Below, one piece after another: positions 8,204 to 16,276 of a stretch of 30,404 nucleotides of DNA. The first letter of the stretch is position 1; every line of letters starts with the position of its first letter. The position numbers were made by a program, and so were the translations under genes. The DNA comes from Gammaproteobacteria bacterium (lineage in GTDB: Bacteria; Pseudomonadota; Gammaproteobacteria; UBA4575): positions 1 through 30,404 of the forward strand of contig JANQKJ010000071.1 of the NCBI GenBank assembly GCA_028281205.1, read 5' to 3'. The notes below the pieces were generated by a model. It did not search any database. It saw only the letters and a list, made by a program, of their open reading frames with translations, and was not told where the DNA came from.

Positions 8204-8242
8204 TTAAAAATAAACTTGCCACATAACCCAAAAATTTACTCA

Positions 8243-9322
8243 ATGCCTCAAGCTCCCTCGCAACGTCAACAAAATCCAGACCCAGCCTATCTAGAGCCAG
8301 GCTTCTTACCCGATTTTTGTAATGCGCGCGTGATCTTCCTAGTCATTCTGGGGGCTATTTTACTCGCCTTTGTGCTATCGCTTTCTTCTATGCGCGAAGG
8401 AGATGATTACTGGGTCAATCTGTCTATGATTGCTCTATTTATAGTATGGATAGCCTTTGGCAATATTTTAGTACTATGTGTGACGCGTAGATTCCTGCAT
8501 CGCTTAAGCCCCATTGTGGCAGCCTTTTCCAGCTATGGAATGAGTTTGTTGGTCACCTTTGTAGTCTCGATATTGGCTCTGGTCACCACGCCACAAGAAA
8601 CCAGCCCGATCGCCCAGGGAGACTCCTTAATAATGAATGGATTCCTGTTGCGTAATCTGGCCATCAGCGCCATTGTCAGTGCAGTGGCACTACGTTACTT
8701 TTATGTGCAGCATCAATGGAAATCTAATATTCAAACTGAGGCACGTTCTAGAATCCAGGCGCTACAGGCCCGAATTCGCCCTCATTTCCTGTTTAATAGT
8801 ATGAATACTATTGCCAGTCTGACCCAAACCAATCCCGCCAAAGCCGAAAAAGCGGTATTAGACTTGGCCGATTTATTCCGTGCCTCACTTGGCCATCAGG
8901 ATAAAGTCACTCTACGAGAAGAGCTTGATTTTACAAAGCGTTATATCAATATTGAGGAACTCAGGCTTGGTGAACGCCTGAAAGTTGAATTGCACTTGCA
9001 AGATCACCTCAGTTTAAGCACACTCATACCAGCATTAATCTTGCAACCTTTGGTAGAAAATGCGATATATCATGGTGTAGAGCCACTGACAGATGGGGGG
9101 GTCGTCCGAATTGAGATCGAAAGTACTGCACGTGAGTTGCAACTTACCATTACGAATCCAAAACCTTTGGAGCGTGACCCACTTCGATCTGGCAACAAGA
9201 TGGCGCAGGACAATATCCGACAGCGTCTTCAACTCGCCTACGGCGATCAATCGAAAATGAAAATAAGAGAGTCAGACGAAGATTATTCTGTTAGTTTTCA
9301 TATACCTATAGAAGCATCCTAG
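8243..9322 (+). CDS. algZ: Membrane sensor histidine kinase, AlgZ/FimS (LytS) type
   Basis: Partner kinase of the adjacent LytTR regulator. Four membrane helices occupy roughly residues 28-48, 60-80, 92-116 and 138-156. A cytoplasmic His_kinase domain follows, with phospho-acceptor His181 in IRPHFLFNSMNT and N-box LQPLVENAIYHG (Asn273). The usual G1 box (DxGxG) is replaced by TNPKP, and the G2 region reads SGNKMAQDNIRQRL; Pseudomonas AlgZ/FimS is likewise atypical, so this may be a weak or phosphatase-biased kinase. I chose the ATG at 8243 (359 residues). An in-frame TTG at 8216 would add nine residues; neither has a clear ribosome site. The region argH-algZ-algR-hemC matches Pseudomonas. A run of seven G lies at 9095-9101. 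Confidence 0.85.
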   Translation: MPQAPSQRQQNPDPAYLEPGFLPDFCNARVIFLVILGAILLAFVLSLSSMREGDDYWVNLSMIALFIVWIAFGNILVLCVTRRFLHRLSPIVAAFSSYGMSLLVTFVVSILALVTTPQETSPIAQGDSLIMNGFLLRNLAISAIVSAVALRYFYVQHQWKSNIQTEARSRIQALQARIRPHFLFNSMNTIASLTQTNPAKAEKAVLDLADLFRASLGHQDKVTLREELDFTKRYINIEELRLGERLKVELHLQDHLSLSTLIPALILQPLVENAIYHGVEPLTDGGVVRIEIESTARELQLTITNPKPLERDPLRSGNKMAQDNIRQRLQLAYGDQSKMKIRESDEDYSVSFHIPIEAS

Positions 9323-9357
9323 AAACATAAAAATTTAGGCGTAAAAGAGGCATATAA

Positions 9358-10089
9358 ATGAAAGTTTTAATTGTGGATGATGAAGCACCAGCACGTGACC
9401 GATTAATTCATATGGTATCTTCCATAGATAGCATGGAAACCAGCGGCCAAGCGTCCAATGGTCTCGAGGCAGTGCGTATGGTTCAAGACTCACACCCAGA
9501 TGTAGTATTGATGGATATCCGTATGCCTGGCATGGATGGTTTGGAAGCAGCCCGCCATTTGAGCGAAATGGACGAACCTCCCGCCATTATATTTACTACT
9601 GCCTACAGCGAGCATGCCCTAGAAGCCTATGACGCCAATGCAGTTGACTACCTGGTTAAACCGATTCGCCAAGAAAAGCTAGAAAAATCATTGGCTAAAG
9701 CGCGCAAACTGACTAAAGCGCAAATTGCCGCTCTAAACATAGAAACAAACAATACTGGCCGCAGCCACATCTGTGCACGTATCCGCGGTAATTTAGAACT
9801 GATTCCAGTAGACGAAATTGTTTATTTCCAGGCCGATCAAAAATACATTACTGTGCGCCACCTGGGTGGTGAAGTGCTGATTGAAGATGCACTTAAAAAC
9901 CTCGAAACGGAATTTGAAGACCGCTTAATTCGTATCCATAGAAATGCGTTGGTAAGCACCAATTACATTACCGGCATGGAAAAGAATATCGACGGACGCT
10001 TTGTAGTCACATTTAAAGAGATAGAAGATAAGCTTGAAATCAGTCGTCGGCATGTAGCGGAAGTGCGCAAGTTCTTAAAATTCAGATAA
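9358..10089 (+). CDS. algR: LytTR response regulator, AlgR type
   Basis: DNA-binding response regulator. It has 243 residues: receiver domain 1-115 with acidic pocket Asp8/Asp9 (VDDEAPA), phospho-acceptor Asp53 (LMDIRMPGMDG), Thr80-Thr81 and Lys101 (YLVKPI); then a LytTR domain from about 138 to the end (IPVDEIVYFQADQKY, IRIHRNALVSTNYI). Pseudomonas AlgR controls alginate, type IV pili and virulence; the regulon here is unknown and should not be copied over. The ATG is preceded by AGAGG with a 7-base spacer, a good ribosome site. It lies 35 bases downstream of the kinase gene and 24 before hemC. Confidence 0.92.
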   Translation: MKVLIVDDEAPARDRLIHMVSSIDSMETSGQASNGLEAVRMVQDSHPDVVLMDIRMPGMDGLEAARHLSEMDEPPAIIFTTAYSEHALEAYDANAVDYLVKPIRQEKLEKSLAKARKLTKAQIAALNIETNNTGRSHICARIRGNLELIPVDEIVYFQADQKYITVRHLGGEVLIEDALKNLETEFEDRLIRIHRNALVSTNYITGMEKNIDGRFVVTFKEIEDKLEISRRHVAEVRKFLKFR

Positions 10090-10113
10090 TCCATCCACGC
10101 TTTTTAGTACCCC

Positions 10114-11037
10114 ATGTCACGCATTCGAATCGCAACGCGTGAGAGCCAACTCGCCTTATGGCAGGCGAACGAGGTTTCTCGATTACTTACGCAACACCAT
10201 CCTGATATTAAAGTTGACATCATAGGCATGACTACTGAGGGAGATCGCTTTCTGCAGGCATCTCTGGCATCCGCGGGCGGTAAAGGCTTATTTGTTAAAG
10301 AGCTTGAGCAATGCTTATTAGAGGATAAGGCTGATATTGCTGTGCACTCAATGAAAGATGTTCCTTTTGAGTTGCCGGTATCACTCGAGATCCATACTAT
10401 TCTAGAGCGCGAAGACCCACGTGATGCTTTTGTTTCTAATCAGTATTCATGCTTGGCTGAATTACCCAATAATGCAGTCGTGGGCACTTCAAGTACGCGC
10501 CGAGAATGTCAGCTACGCGCACTGCGACATGACCTGACTATTCGTCCCTTACGCGGTAATGTAAATACACGTCTGAGAAAACTGGATGATGGTGAATATG
10601 ATGCCATTATTCTTGCCAGCGCTGGATTGAAACGCTTGGGTTTTGAGGGTCGAATCGCGCAGTTGATTGATATCGACACCAGTCTACCCGCTATCGGTCA
10701 AGGTGCTATTGGTATTGAGTGTCGTGACGATGACACTACAACACAAGAACTATTAGCTCCTCTACACCATCAAGTCACTGCTTTATCTGTGTTAGCAGAA
10801 CGTGGCATCAGCACGGCCTTATCCGCAAATTGTCATCTCCCTATTGCCGCACACGCTCATCAAGCAGGTGAAAACATTACCTTGCAAGCACTTGTTGGCA
10901 TGCCTGATGGAAGTAAAATTTTACGTGCGTCTGCCACCGGTACTCAATCCGATACTCTTCAGGTCACGCAAAATGTCATCGCAGAGCTGATGAATCAGGG
11001 TGCTAGTGAATTAATAAATTCGCTTAACCAAGAATAA
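10114..11037 (+). CDS. hemC: Porphobilinogen deaminase (hydroxymethylbilane synthase)
   Basis: Joins four porphobilinogen units into hydroxymethylbilane for heme, siroheme and cobalamin. It has 307 residues, normal length. N-terminal IRIATRESQLALWQAN, GKGLFVKELEQ, AVHSMKDVP (76-84) and GTSSTRRECQLRA (124-136) are the substrate-binding blocks. The dipyrromethane cofactor would attach at Cys240, here in SANCHLPIAAHA; most homologues read GGCQVPI at this point, so the flank is divergent although the cysteine is kept. hemD starts 4 bases after its stop. Confidence 0.96.
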   Translation: MSRIRIATRESQLALWQANEVSRLLTQHHPDIKVDIIGMTTEGDRFLQASLASAGGKGLFVKELEQCLLEDKADIAVHSMKDVPFELPVSLEIHTILEREDPRDAFVSNQYSCLAELPNNAVVGTSSTRRECQLRALRHDLTIRPLRGNVNTRLRKLDDGEYDAIILASAGLKRLGFEGRIAQLIDIDTSLPAIGQGAIGIECRDDDTTTQELLAPLHHQVTALSVLAERGISTALSANCHLPIAAHAHQAGENITLQALVGMPDGSKILRASATGTQSDTLQVTQNVIAELMNQGASELINSLNQE

Positions 11038-11041
11038 ATCT

Positions 11042-11812
11042 GTGCAACAAACGTTACCCTTAAAGAATATTTCGATTGTCGTCACTCGTCCTGCTCACCA
11101 AAACCACGCTATTTGCCAGCAACTTAACCTGCTAGGCGCGAATACTATCGCTTTTCCATGCATTGAAATTCTGCCTAATCCATCTATTGACCCGGCCCTT
11201 GTAAAGCAACAAGTGGCACAGTGCCAGGGGTTAATATTCATAAGTAGTAATGCTGTTCAACAAACCTTTGCAATCATTCCGTCACTGAAGAAATTTATTA
11301 ATAATGATTGCTTAATTTATGCAGTTGGTAATGCAACAGCTAATGCCTTAAATCAGCGCAGTATAGAACAAATACAGTCTCCCAACAATGGATTCGACAG
11401 CGAAGCACTGTTGACAATCCCAGCTCTACAGGAAGTTAAACAAAAAATGATGCTGATCATTAAAGGTGTTGGTGGGCGTGAATTAATATATGACACACTC
11501 CGTGCACGCGGTGCTCAAGTACAAAATATTGAAATCTACCAGCGCAGCGTGCCGAAATTGGTTGATATCACACCACTAAATAACAAAATTGACCTGATAC
11601 TGTTTACCAGCAGTGAGACTGTGAATAATTTCCTCGCCCTGACCTCAGATTCTCTGCAAGAATCACTACTTAAGTGTCAAACAGTAGTGGGTCATCCACG
11701 CATTGCAGAAAAAGTAACAGCTCTTGGATTCAAAAAATTGCCTATAATAGCCACCACCCCATCCGACACTGACATGCTAGCAGCTATTAAGCGATGGATA
11801 CGACAACCATAA
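11042..11812 (+). CDS. hemD: Uroporphyrinogen-III synthase
   Basis: Cyclises hydroxymethylbilane with inversion of ring D to give uroporphyrinogen III. It has 256 residues. Sequence is poorly conserved in this family, but the typical landmarks are present: VTRPAHQN near the N-terminus, IFISSNAVQQ, YAVGNATANAL, LIIKGVGGRELIYDTLRARGAQV with IEIYQRSVP, and LILFTSSETVNNF. The start is GTG, only 4 bases after the hemC stop, which points to translational coupling; no ATG is available near it. Confidence 0.93.
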   Translation: MQQTLPLKNISIVVTRPAHQNHAICQQLNLLGANTIAFPCIEILPNPSIDPALVKQQVAQCQGLIFISSNAVQQTFAIIPSLKKFINNDCLIYAVGNATANALNQRSIEQIQSPNNGFDSEALLTIPALQEVKQKMMLIIKGVGGRELIYDTLRARGAQVQNIEIYQRSVPKLVDITPLNNKIDLILFTSSETVNNFLALTSDSLQESLLKCQTVVGHPRIAEKVTALGFKKLPIIATTPSDTDMLAAIKRWIRQP

Positions 11813-11857
11813 GCCCATATTAAAATACCGACAGCTAATATGAACGGAGAAAAAACA

Positions 11858-13015
11858 ATGAGCACTCAGGGTGATAGTGACCCAAAATCAAAAGCCCCAC
11901 CCTCAAAACCACAGGCAAATACTAATAAGCAAAAATCGGGCGGTGCTATTCTAGGTTTTTTTGTGTTTCTGACATTCCTGTTAGCTGTAGCTGGAATAGG
12001 CGCTGGCTACTATGTATGGCAACAAACACAACAACAACTGCAGGCTGCTGAGGTTGAACGTCAAGCGCTTAAACATGCGCTAGGCAACTTAGATGAAAAC
12101 CCGCGTATTCAAAAATTCAGTCATAGCTTCAATAAAAAAGTTGAAGCCACTAACTCAAAAGTGCAACAGCTTGGCAAAGACTTAAATACTATTACTGCTG
12201 AACAGAAGCGCTTAGCCAGCGCTGTGCAAAGCACCAGCGATATTGTGGAACGCAGTCAGACCGGCTGGATGCTTAAAGAGGTTGAACATGTAATGCGTAT
12301 GTCACAACATCGCTTATTACTGGATCGTGATTTTGATGGCGCACTCGCAGGTCTAAAAGCAGCAGATCAACGTCTTAATGATGTAAATGATGTGCGCTTG
12401 ATTCCTATTCGCCAATCGATTGCCAAACAAACCCAAACTCTGCAGCAATTCCCACATCCAGACTATACAGGTTTGCAACTTCAGCTGGATAACATTATCG
12501 CTCAACTTAAAGATGGTTTAATCGAACAAGCTACTCAAGTTGTTCAAGTTAGTGAGACTAATGAACAACAACAGCCGACTATCCCTCAGGCTAGCGAGGA
12601 AGAGTCGCAACCTCTCGACGCAAAAAGAATTTGGCAAATCAGCAAAACATTTATTCTTGAGGCTGTAGATAAAATCAAAATTGCACTTAGTGATTCAGTC
12701 AACATTACGCATGGCGAGCAAAAAATTGCATTGTTTATCGAAGAACAAGAAAAAAAGCGTGCTTATGATTTTCTGCGAAACAAATTACTTGGCGCTAAGT
12801 ATTCAGTTAGTACACGCGACGATACTGCGTTTCATCAACAGCTCAATGCTGCGCTTGCCTGGCTTGAAAACAACAGCCAATTTACTAATAGTGATTTGCT
12901 GATAAAAGAAATCACTAATCTTAATAAAACCAACCTAACACCTGCTTTGCCGGACATCTCGGAACCATCCATATTGCTAGCCAAGTACATGGATACGCTT
13001 AAGGACAAGAAATGA
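11858..13015 (+). CDS. hemX: HemX, membrane-anchored coiled-coil protein of the hem operon
   Basis: Inner-membrane protein encoded with hemCD in many Gammaproteobacteria. The old annotation as uroporphyrinogen-III methyltransferase is not supported by any methyltransferase motif here. It has 385 residues: a Lys/Pro/Ser-rich cytoplasmic start, one transmembrane helix at about 29-54 (GGAILGFFVFLTFLLAVAG), then a Gln-rich coiled coil and an alpha-helical periplasmic domain with a low-complexity QQQPTIPQASEEE linker. I chose the second ATG (11858) because GGAG lies 8 bases before it; an in-frame ATG at 11840 has no ribosome site. hemY overlaps the stop by 4 bases. Confidence 0.9.
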   Translation: MSTQGDSDPKSKAPPSKPQANTNKQKSGGAILGFFVFLTFLLAVAGIGAGYYVWQQTQQQLQAAEVERQALKHALGNLDENPRIQKFSHSFNKKVEATNSKVQQLGKDLNTITAEQKRLASAVQSTSDIVERSQTGWMLKEVEHVMRMSQHRLLLDRDFDGALAGLKAADQRLNDVNDVRLIPIRQSIAKQTQTLQQFPHPDYTGLQLQLDNIIAQLKDGLIEQATQVVQVSETNEQQQPTIPQASEEESQPLDAKRIWQISKTFILEAVDKIKIALSDSVNITHGEQKIALFIEEQEKKRAYDFLRNKLLGAKYSVSTRDDTAFHQQLNAALAWLENNSQFTNSDLLIKEITNLNKTNLTPALPDISEPSILLAKYMDTLKDKK

Positions 13016-14211
13016 TTAAGAAAATATTATTCATTTTATTAGTCGGCCTTATTATCGCCGCTGTTGATATATTAGTTCTTCGTGAACATCCTGGCTTTGT
13101 TGTTTTTAGCTATGCTGATACTAGTTTAGAAATTACCCTTAGCCAGTTTTATTACTGGGTGATTGCTATTTTTATCATCCTGTACTTTGCATTCCGTATT
13201 GTTGGTGGTTTATTCCGCTTGCCAAGTCGCATAAAACACCACCGTCAAGATAAGCGTAATTTAGATATTATGCATTCACTGGAATCATCTATGTTAGAGT
13301 TCAGTCAGTTTAACTGGACTGATGCATTGCGGACTGCTACTAAACATGTGAAGCAAAGTCCTATGAAAAAAGCCCAGCATTTATTTGCCGCACACTGTGC
13401 ACATAATTCCGGGCAAAAAGATACTCGTGATGCACATGTAACAAACTTGCGTCATTTAGAAGGTGGTAAAGCGCTCGCCAATACCATTGAAGCAGAATTC
13501 GAATTAGAAGATGGCCATGCGGAAAAAGCACTGCTCATATTGCATGAAGAAAGTACTGATAATATCTGCAATCTAAACACTCTTTCACATGCTTATATTA
13601 AAACTGAAAATATTGAAGGTTTAGAAACAACTTTAGTCAAGTTATTACCTCACGCCGATAAAGCTGCACGTATTCAATATACTGTCAATCGCAGCCTGAA
13701 ATGGGTTATTAATCACTACGATATGAATTCTGCCGATACAAAACTGGCTGGGTTGTGGAAAATCTACCATAGGCAGTTAAAAGCCAACCCAACTTTATTA
13801 CGCTCTTATGTACATACATTGGTGAAACATAGACGCGATACTATTGCTGAACAGATTATTAAGACACAGTTAGACGAATCTTGGGATGAAATCCTAATTC
13901 AGGAATATGGTCTACTCAAAATTGATAACGTAGAACAAAGAGCTAAACAAGCTGAAGAATGGTTGAAGGAGCACAAGGATAGCGCAGGGTTATTGCTGAC
14001 CCTGGGGCGCTTATACAAAGAACAAAAACTTTGGGGTAAAGCCAGAAGTCAACTTGAGTCAAGTTTAAGCCGCAAGCCTCTGGTAGCAACCTATGCCGAA
14101 CTTGCTGAATTACATGAGCAGCTAGATGAAATCGCAGATGCACAACGTTGTGCTAAAAAAGGCTTACACATTGCGACCCGAGATGTTGTCGAAGCCAAAC
14201 GCACATTCTAA
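13012..14211 (+). CDS. hemY: HemY, TPR protein of the hem operon
   Basis: Gammaproteobacterial HemY (unrelated to the Bacillus protoporphyrinogen oxidase of that name). It has 399 residues: two N-terminal membrane helices (about 3-23 and 46-66, with YYWVIAIFIILYFAFR), the HemY_N region to about 130, then tetratricopeptide-like helical repeats to the end (for example GLLLTLGRLYKEQKLWGKAR and AELAELHEQLDEIADAQRCA). TPR repeats suggest a scaffold role in heme synthesis; the exact function is unsettled. It begins inside the hemX stop (ATGA), so the pair is translationally coupled. Confidence 0.92.
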   Translation: MIKKILFILLVGLIIAAVDILVLREHPGFVVFSYADTSLEITLSQFYYWVIAIFIILYFAFRIVGGLFRLPSRIKHHRQDKRNLDIMHSLESSMLEFSQFNWTDALRTATKHVKQSPMKKAQHLFAAHCAHNSGQKDTRDAHVTNLRHLEGGKALANTIEAEFELEDGHAEKALLILHEESTDNICNLNTLSHAYIKTENIEGLETTLVKLLPHADKAARIQYTVNRSLKWVINHYDMNSADTKLAGLWKIYHRQLKANPTLLRSYVHTLVKHRRDTIAEQIIKTQLDESWDEILIQEYGLLKIDNVEQRAKQAEEWLKEHKDSAGLLLTLGRLYKEQKLWGKARSQLESSLSRKPLVATYAELAELHEQLDEIADAQRCAKKGLHIATRDVVEAKRTF

Positions 14212-14223
14212 ATAAATAGCATC

Positions 14224-15111
14224 GTGTCAGCTCTGCATGATGAAACACCTATTATTGTCGGCTGTGGATTCCTGGGTAAACATTTAGCCAAGCAGCTACA
14301 AGAGCATCAACAAAGCCCGCTATGCATTGTCCGATCAGACCAAAGCAGAGCTGCTTTAAATACATGCGGGTATGATGTTTACATGTTCGACTTGGATGAT
14401 GTAAACGCAGCAATTAAGCTCGAATTAAAACAACACCAAATTTACTATTTAGCGCCACCCAGCAACATTGATAAATGTGATCACCGCCTCGACTACTTTT
14501 TATCACTGTGCGAAAAAAATCCACCTAGTAAAATCGTTTATATCAGTACTTCAGGGGTATATGGTGACTGTGCAGGTGCATGGGTTGATGAAAACCAGCC
14601 ACTAGCACCTATTTCTGATCGCGCAACACGACGTGTATACGCAGAGAAAGCATTAATTAATTACTGTCAACGGTATGATACAGATTATGTAATATTGCGC
14701 GTAGGTGGAATTTATGGTCCTGGCCGCTTACCTATTCAACGCTTAAGTAGTCTCACCGTTGTATGTCCACAAGATGCACCTTACAGCAATCGCATTCATG
14801 TCGTGGATCTAGCGAATATTTGTTATCTCACAATGGTAAACGATATCAGCAATGAAATTTTCAATGTTGCCGATGGCAATGCCACAACTATGACCGACTA
14901 CTATTATAAAATTGCTGACTTTGCCGGACTGCCAAGACCTCCTTGTGTGCCCATGTCAGAGGCGCACACTAAATTATCTGCCAGCATGCTGTCTTTCGTT
15001 CAAGAGTCACGGCGTTTATCTACAAAAAAATTGCACGCACGGCTCAATATAAATATACAGTTCCCAACTCTCGAATCAGGACTAGAAGACTGTTTTAGCA
15101 AACAAATTTAA
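14224..15111 (+). CDS. NAD(P)-binding epimerase-like protein (YeeZ-type atypical SDR)
   Basis: A 295-residue Rossmann-fold protein of the extended short-chain dehydrogenase/NAD-epimerase group. The N-terminal IIVGCGFLGKHLA gives the dinucleotide loop (Gly13-x-Gly15-x-x-Gly18). ISTSGVYGD (107-115) is the usual Ser/Thr strand end, and RVGGIYGPGRLP (159-170) is characteristic. The classical YxxxK catalytic pair is not present in its normal spacing; YAEK at 139-142 is the closest, so it may be catalytically unusual. The start is GTG 12 bases after the hemY stop, so it is probably the last gene of the algZR-hem transcript. Substrate unknown. Confidence 0.85.
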   Translation: MSALHDETPIIVGCGFLGKHLAKQLQEHQQSPLCIVRSDQSRAALNTCGYDVYMFDLDDVNAAIKLELKQHQIYYLAPPSNIDKCDHRLDYFLSLCEKNPPSKIVYISTSGVYGDCAGAWVDENQPLAPISDRATRRVYAEKALINYCQRYDTDYVILRVGGIYGPGRLPIQRLSSLTVVCPQDAPYSNRIHVVDLANICYLTMVNDISNEIFNVADGNATTMTDYYYKIADFAGLPRPPCVPMSEAHTKLSASMLSFVQESRRLSTKKLHARLNINIQFPTLESGLEDCFSKQI

Positions 15112-15143
15112 AATATTTGTAATCTGCTTAAAGCAAAGGTATG

Positions 15144-15172
15144 TTGTCCACCACTGATTAATTGATTACATA
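15144..15172 (+). promoter_or_regulatory. Candidate promoter of the Mrp-type antiporter operon
   Basis: TTGTCC (15144-15149), a 17-base spacer, then TACATA (15167-15172), within the 70-base gap before the operon. A TATAAT at 15171-15176 is an alternative -10. Either would start transcription at or a few bases from the TTG start codon at 15182, implying a very short leader. No hairpin terminator for the preceding gene is visible in the gap. Confidence 0.4.
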
Positions 15173-15181
15173 TAATTAGCC

Positions 15182-15664
15182 TTGAAGACAATCTTTATTA
15201 GCTTTGTTAGCTTGTACATTCTGTGGGAACTGCTGTCTGGTTACTTCAAGACCAACCTTATTGTCCTCGGCATAATCTCATGTGTATTTGTTACGATCTT
15301 ATCAATCAAACTTAAAATCTATAGTAAACAACATGAGCGTATTCGTCTTAATCTCAAGCTTCCTCTTTACATACCTTGGTTGCTTAAAGAAATTATCAAA
15401 TCAAACTTACACGTTGCGCGTTGCATCCTCAGTAGCAATGAATCGATTCAGCCCCAGCTAGTCACAATAAAACCAAGTCAAAAAACTAGCGCTGGGATTG
15501 CTGTTCACGCTAATAGCATCACTCTCACCCCGGGCACAGTTAGTATTGATATTAATGATAAAAATGAAATTCTTGTACATGCGCTCACTAATGATACTGC
15601 TCAAGGTATTATTAATGGCGATATCGATAAGCAGGTGACAAAGTTGGAGGGAAATAAACCATGA
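15182..15664 (+). CDS. mnhE: Mrp-type cation/proton antiporter subunit E
   Basis: First gene of the antiporter operon. It has 160 residues. Two N-terminal membrane helices (FISFVSLYILWELLSGYF and LIVLGIISCVFVTILSI) are followed by the family's conserved PLYIPWLLKEIIKSNLHVAR segment and a soluble C-terminal part with ANSITLTPGTVSIDI, the signature of MnhE/MrpE. The frame opens at TTG; a stop lies eight codons upstream with no other start between, so TTG is used or the start is further in. No ribosome site precedes it. The stop overlaps the next ATG by 4 bases. Confidence 0.9.
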   Translation: MKTIFISFVSLYILWELLSGYFKTNLIVLGIISCVFVTILSIKLKIYSKQHERIRLNLKLPLYIPWLLKEIIKSNLHVARCILSSNESIQPQLVTIKPSQKTSAGIAVHANSITLTPGTVSIDINDKNEILVHALTNDTAQGIINGDIDKQVTKLEGNKP

Positions 15665-15936
15665 TAACCACAGCACTTATTGCCATCATGGTTGTTATGG
15701 TGATTGTTCTATTACGGGCCTGGCTAGGACCTTCTTTATATGACCGCGTATTAGCCATCAATACTTTTGGCACTGCTACCGTATTAGCGATAGCTATTTT
15801 AGGTTTTTATATGCAACGACCCGCGTTTATGGACATTGCTATTGTTTATTCCTTAATTAATTTTATTGGTACGGTTGCGGTGTTAAAACTATACCGCTTC
15901 GATAGCCTCGGGCATCGTGAAGAGGAAAAATCATAA
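15661..15936 (+). CDS. mnhF: Mrp-type cation/proton antiporter subunit F
   Basis: A 91-residue integral membrane protein with three helices. RAWLGPSLYDRVLAINTFGT (about 20-39) is the MnhF/MrpF hallmark (GP, DRV, A-N). It overlaps subunit E by 4 bases and subunit G by one base (TAATG). In Mrp complexes E, F and G form the part of the membrane arm linked to cation movement. Confidence 0.93.
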   Translation: MITTALIAIMVVMVIVLLRAWLGPSLYDRVLAINTFGTATVLAIAILGFYMQRPAFMDIAIVYSLINFIGTVAVLKLYRFDSLGHREEEKS

Positions 15937-16256
15937 TGCTTTACGTCGACTGGTTAAGTGCGCTTTTAGTATTAATCGGCAGCTTATTTTGTTTAATTGG
16001 TGCATTCGGTTTCATCAAAATGCCCGACTTTATTACTCGCGTTCACTCCGCAAGCTTAATAGATAGTTTTGGTGCTATCTTAATTATTACTGGCTTAATC
16101 ATTCAAGCGGGCTTAACCATGGCCTCCATTAAGCTCGCCATGATTCTACTATTCTTACTAATTACCGGGCCCACGGCTATTCATGCTTTGGTTAACACTG
16201 CACTGCATGATGATAAAAATTATATCACCGGGAAGGATTCTGCATCGAACACTTAA
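15936..16256 (+). CDS. mnhG: Mrp-type cation/proton antiporter subunit G
   Basis: A 106-residue, three-helix membrane protein. The conserved GAFGFIKMPDFITRVHSASL (about 22-41) followed by DSFGAILIITGL defines MnhG/MrpG/PhaG. A short polar C-terminus follows. It shares one base with the end of mnhF; the next gene's ATG is 20 bases on, the only real gap inside the operon. Confidence 0.93.
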   Translation: MLYVDWLSALLVLIGSLFCLIGAFGFIKMPDFITRVHSASLIDSFGAILIITGLIIQAGLTMASIKLAMILLFLLITGPTAIHALVNTALHDDKNYITGKDSASNT

Positions 16257-16276
16257 CCTCTATATTCTTTCTTAGC

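Noticed and set aside
11840..11857. Upstream ATG for hemX
   Set aside because: The GGAG at 11846-11849 lies between the two ATGs and serves the second one.
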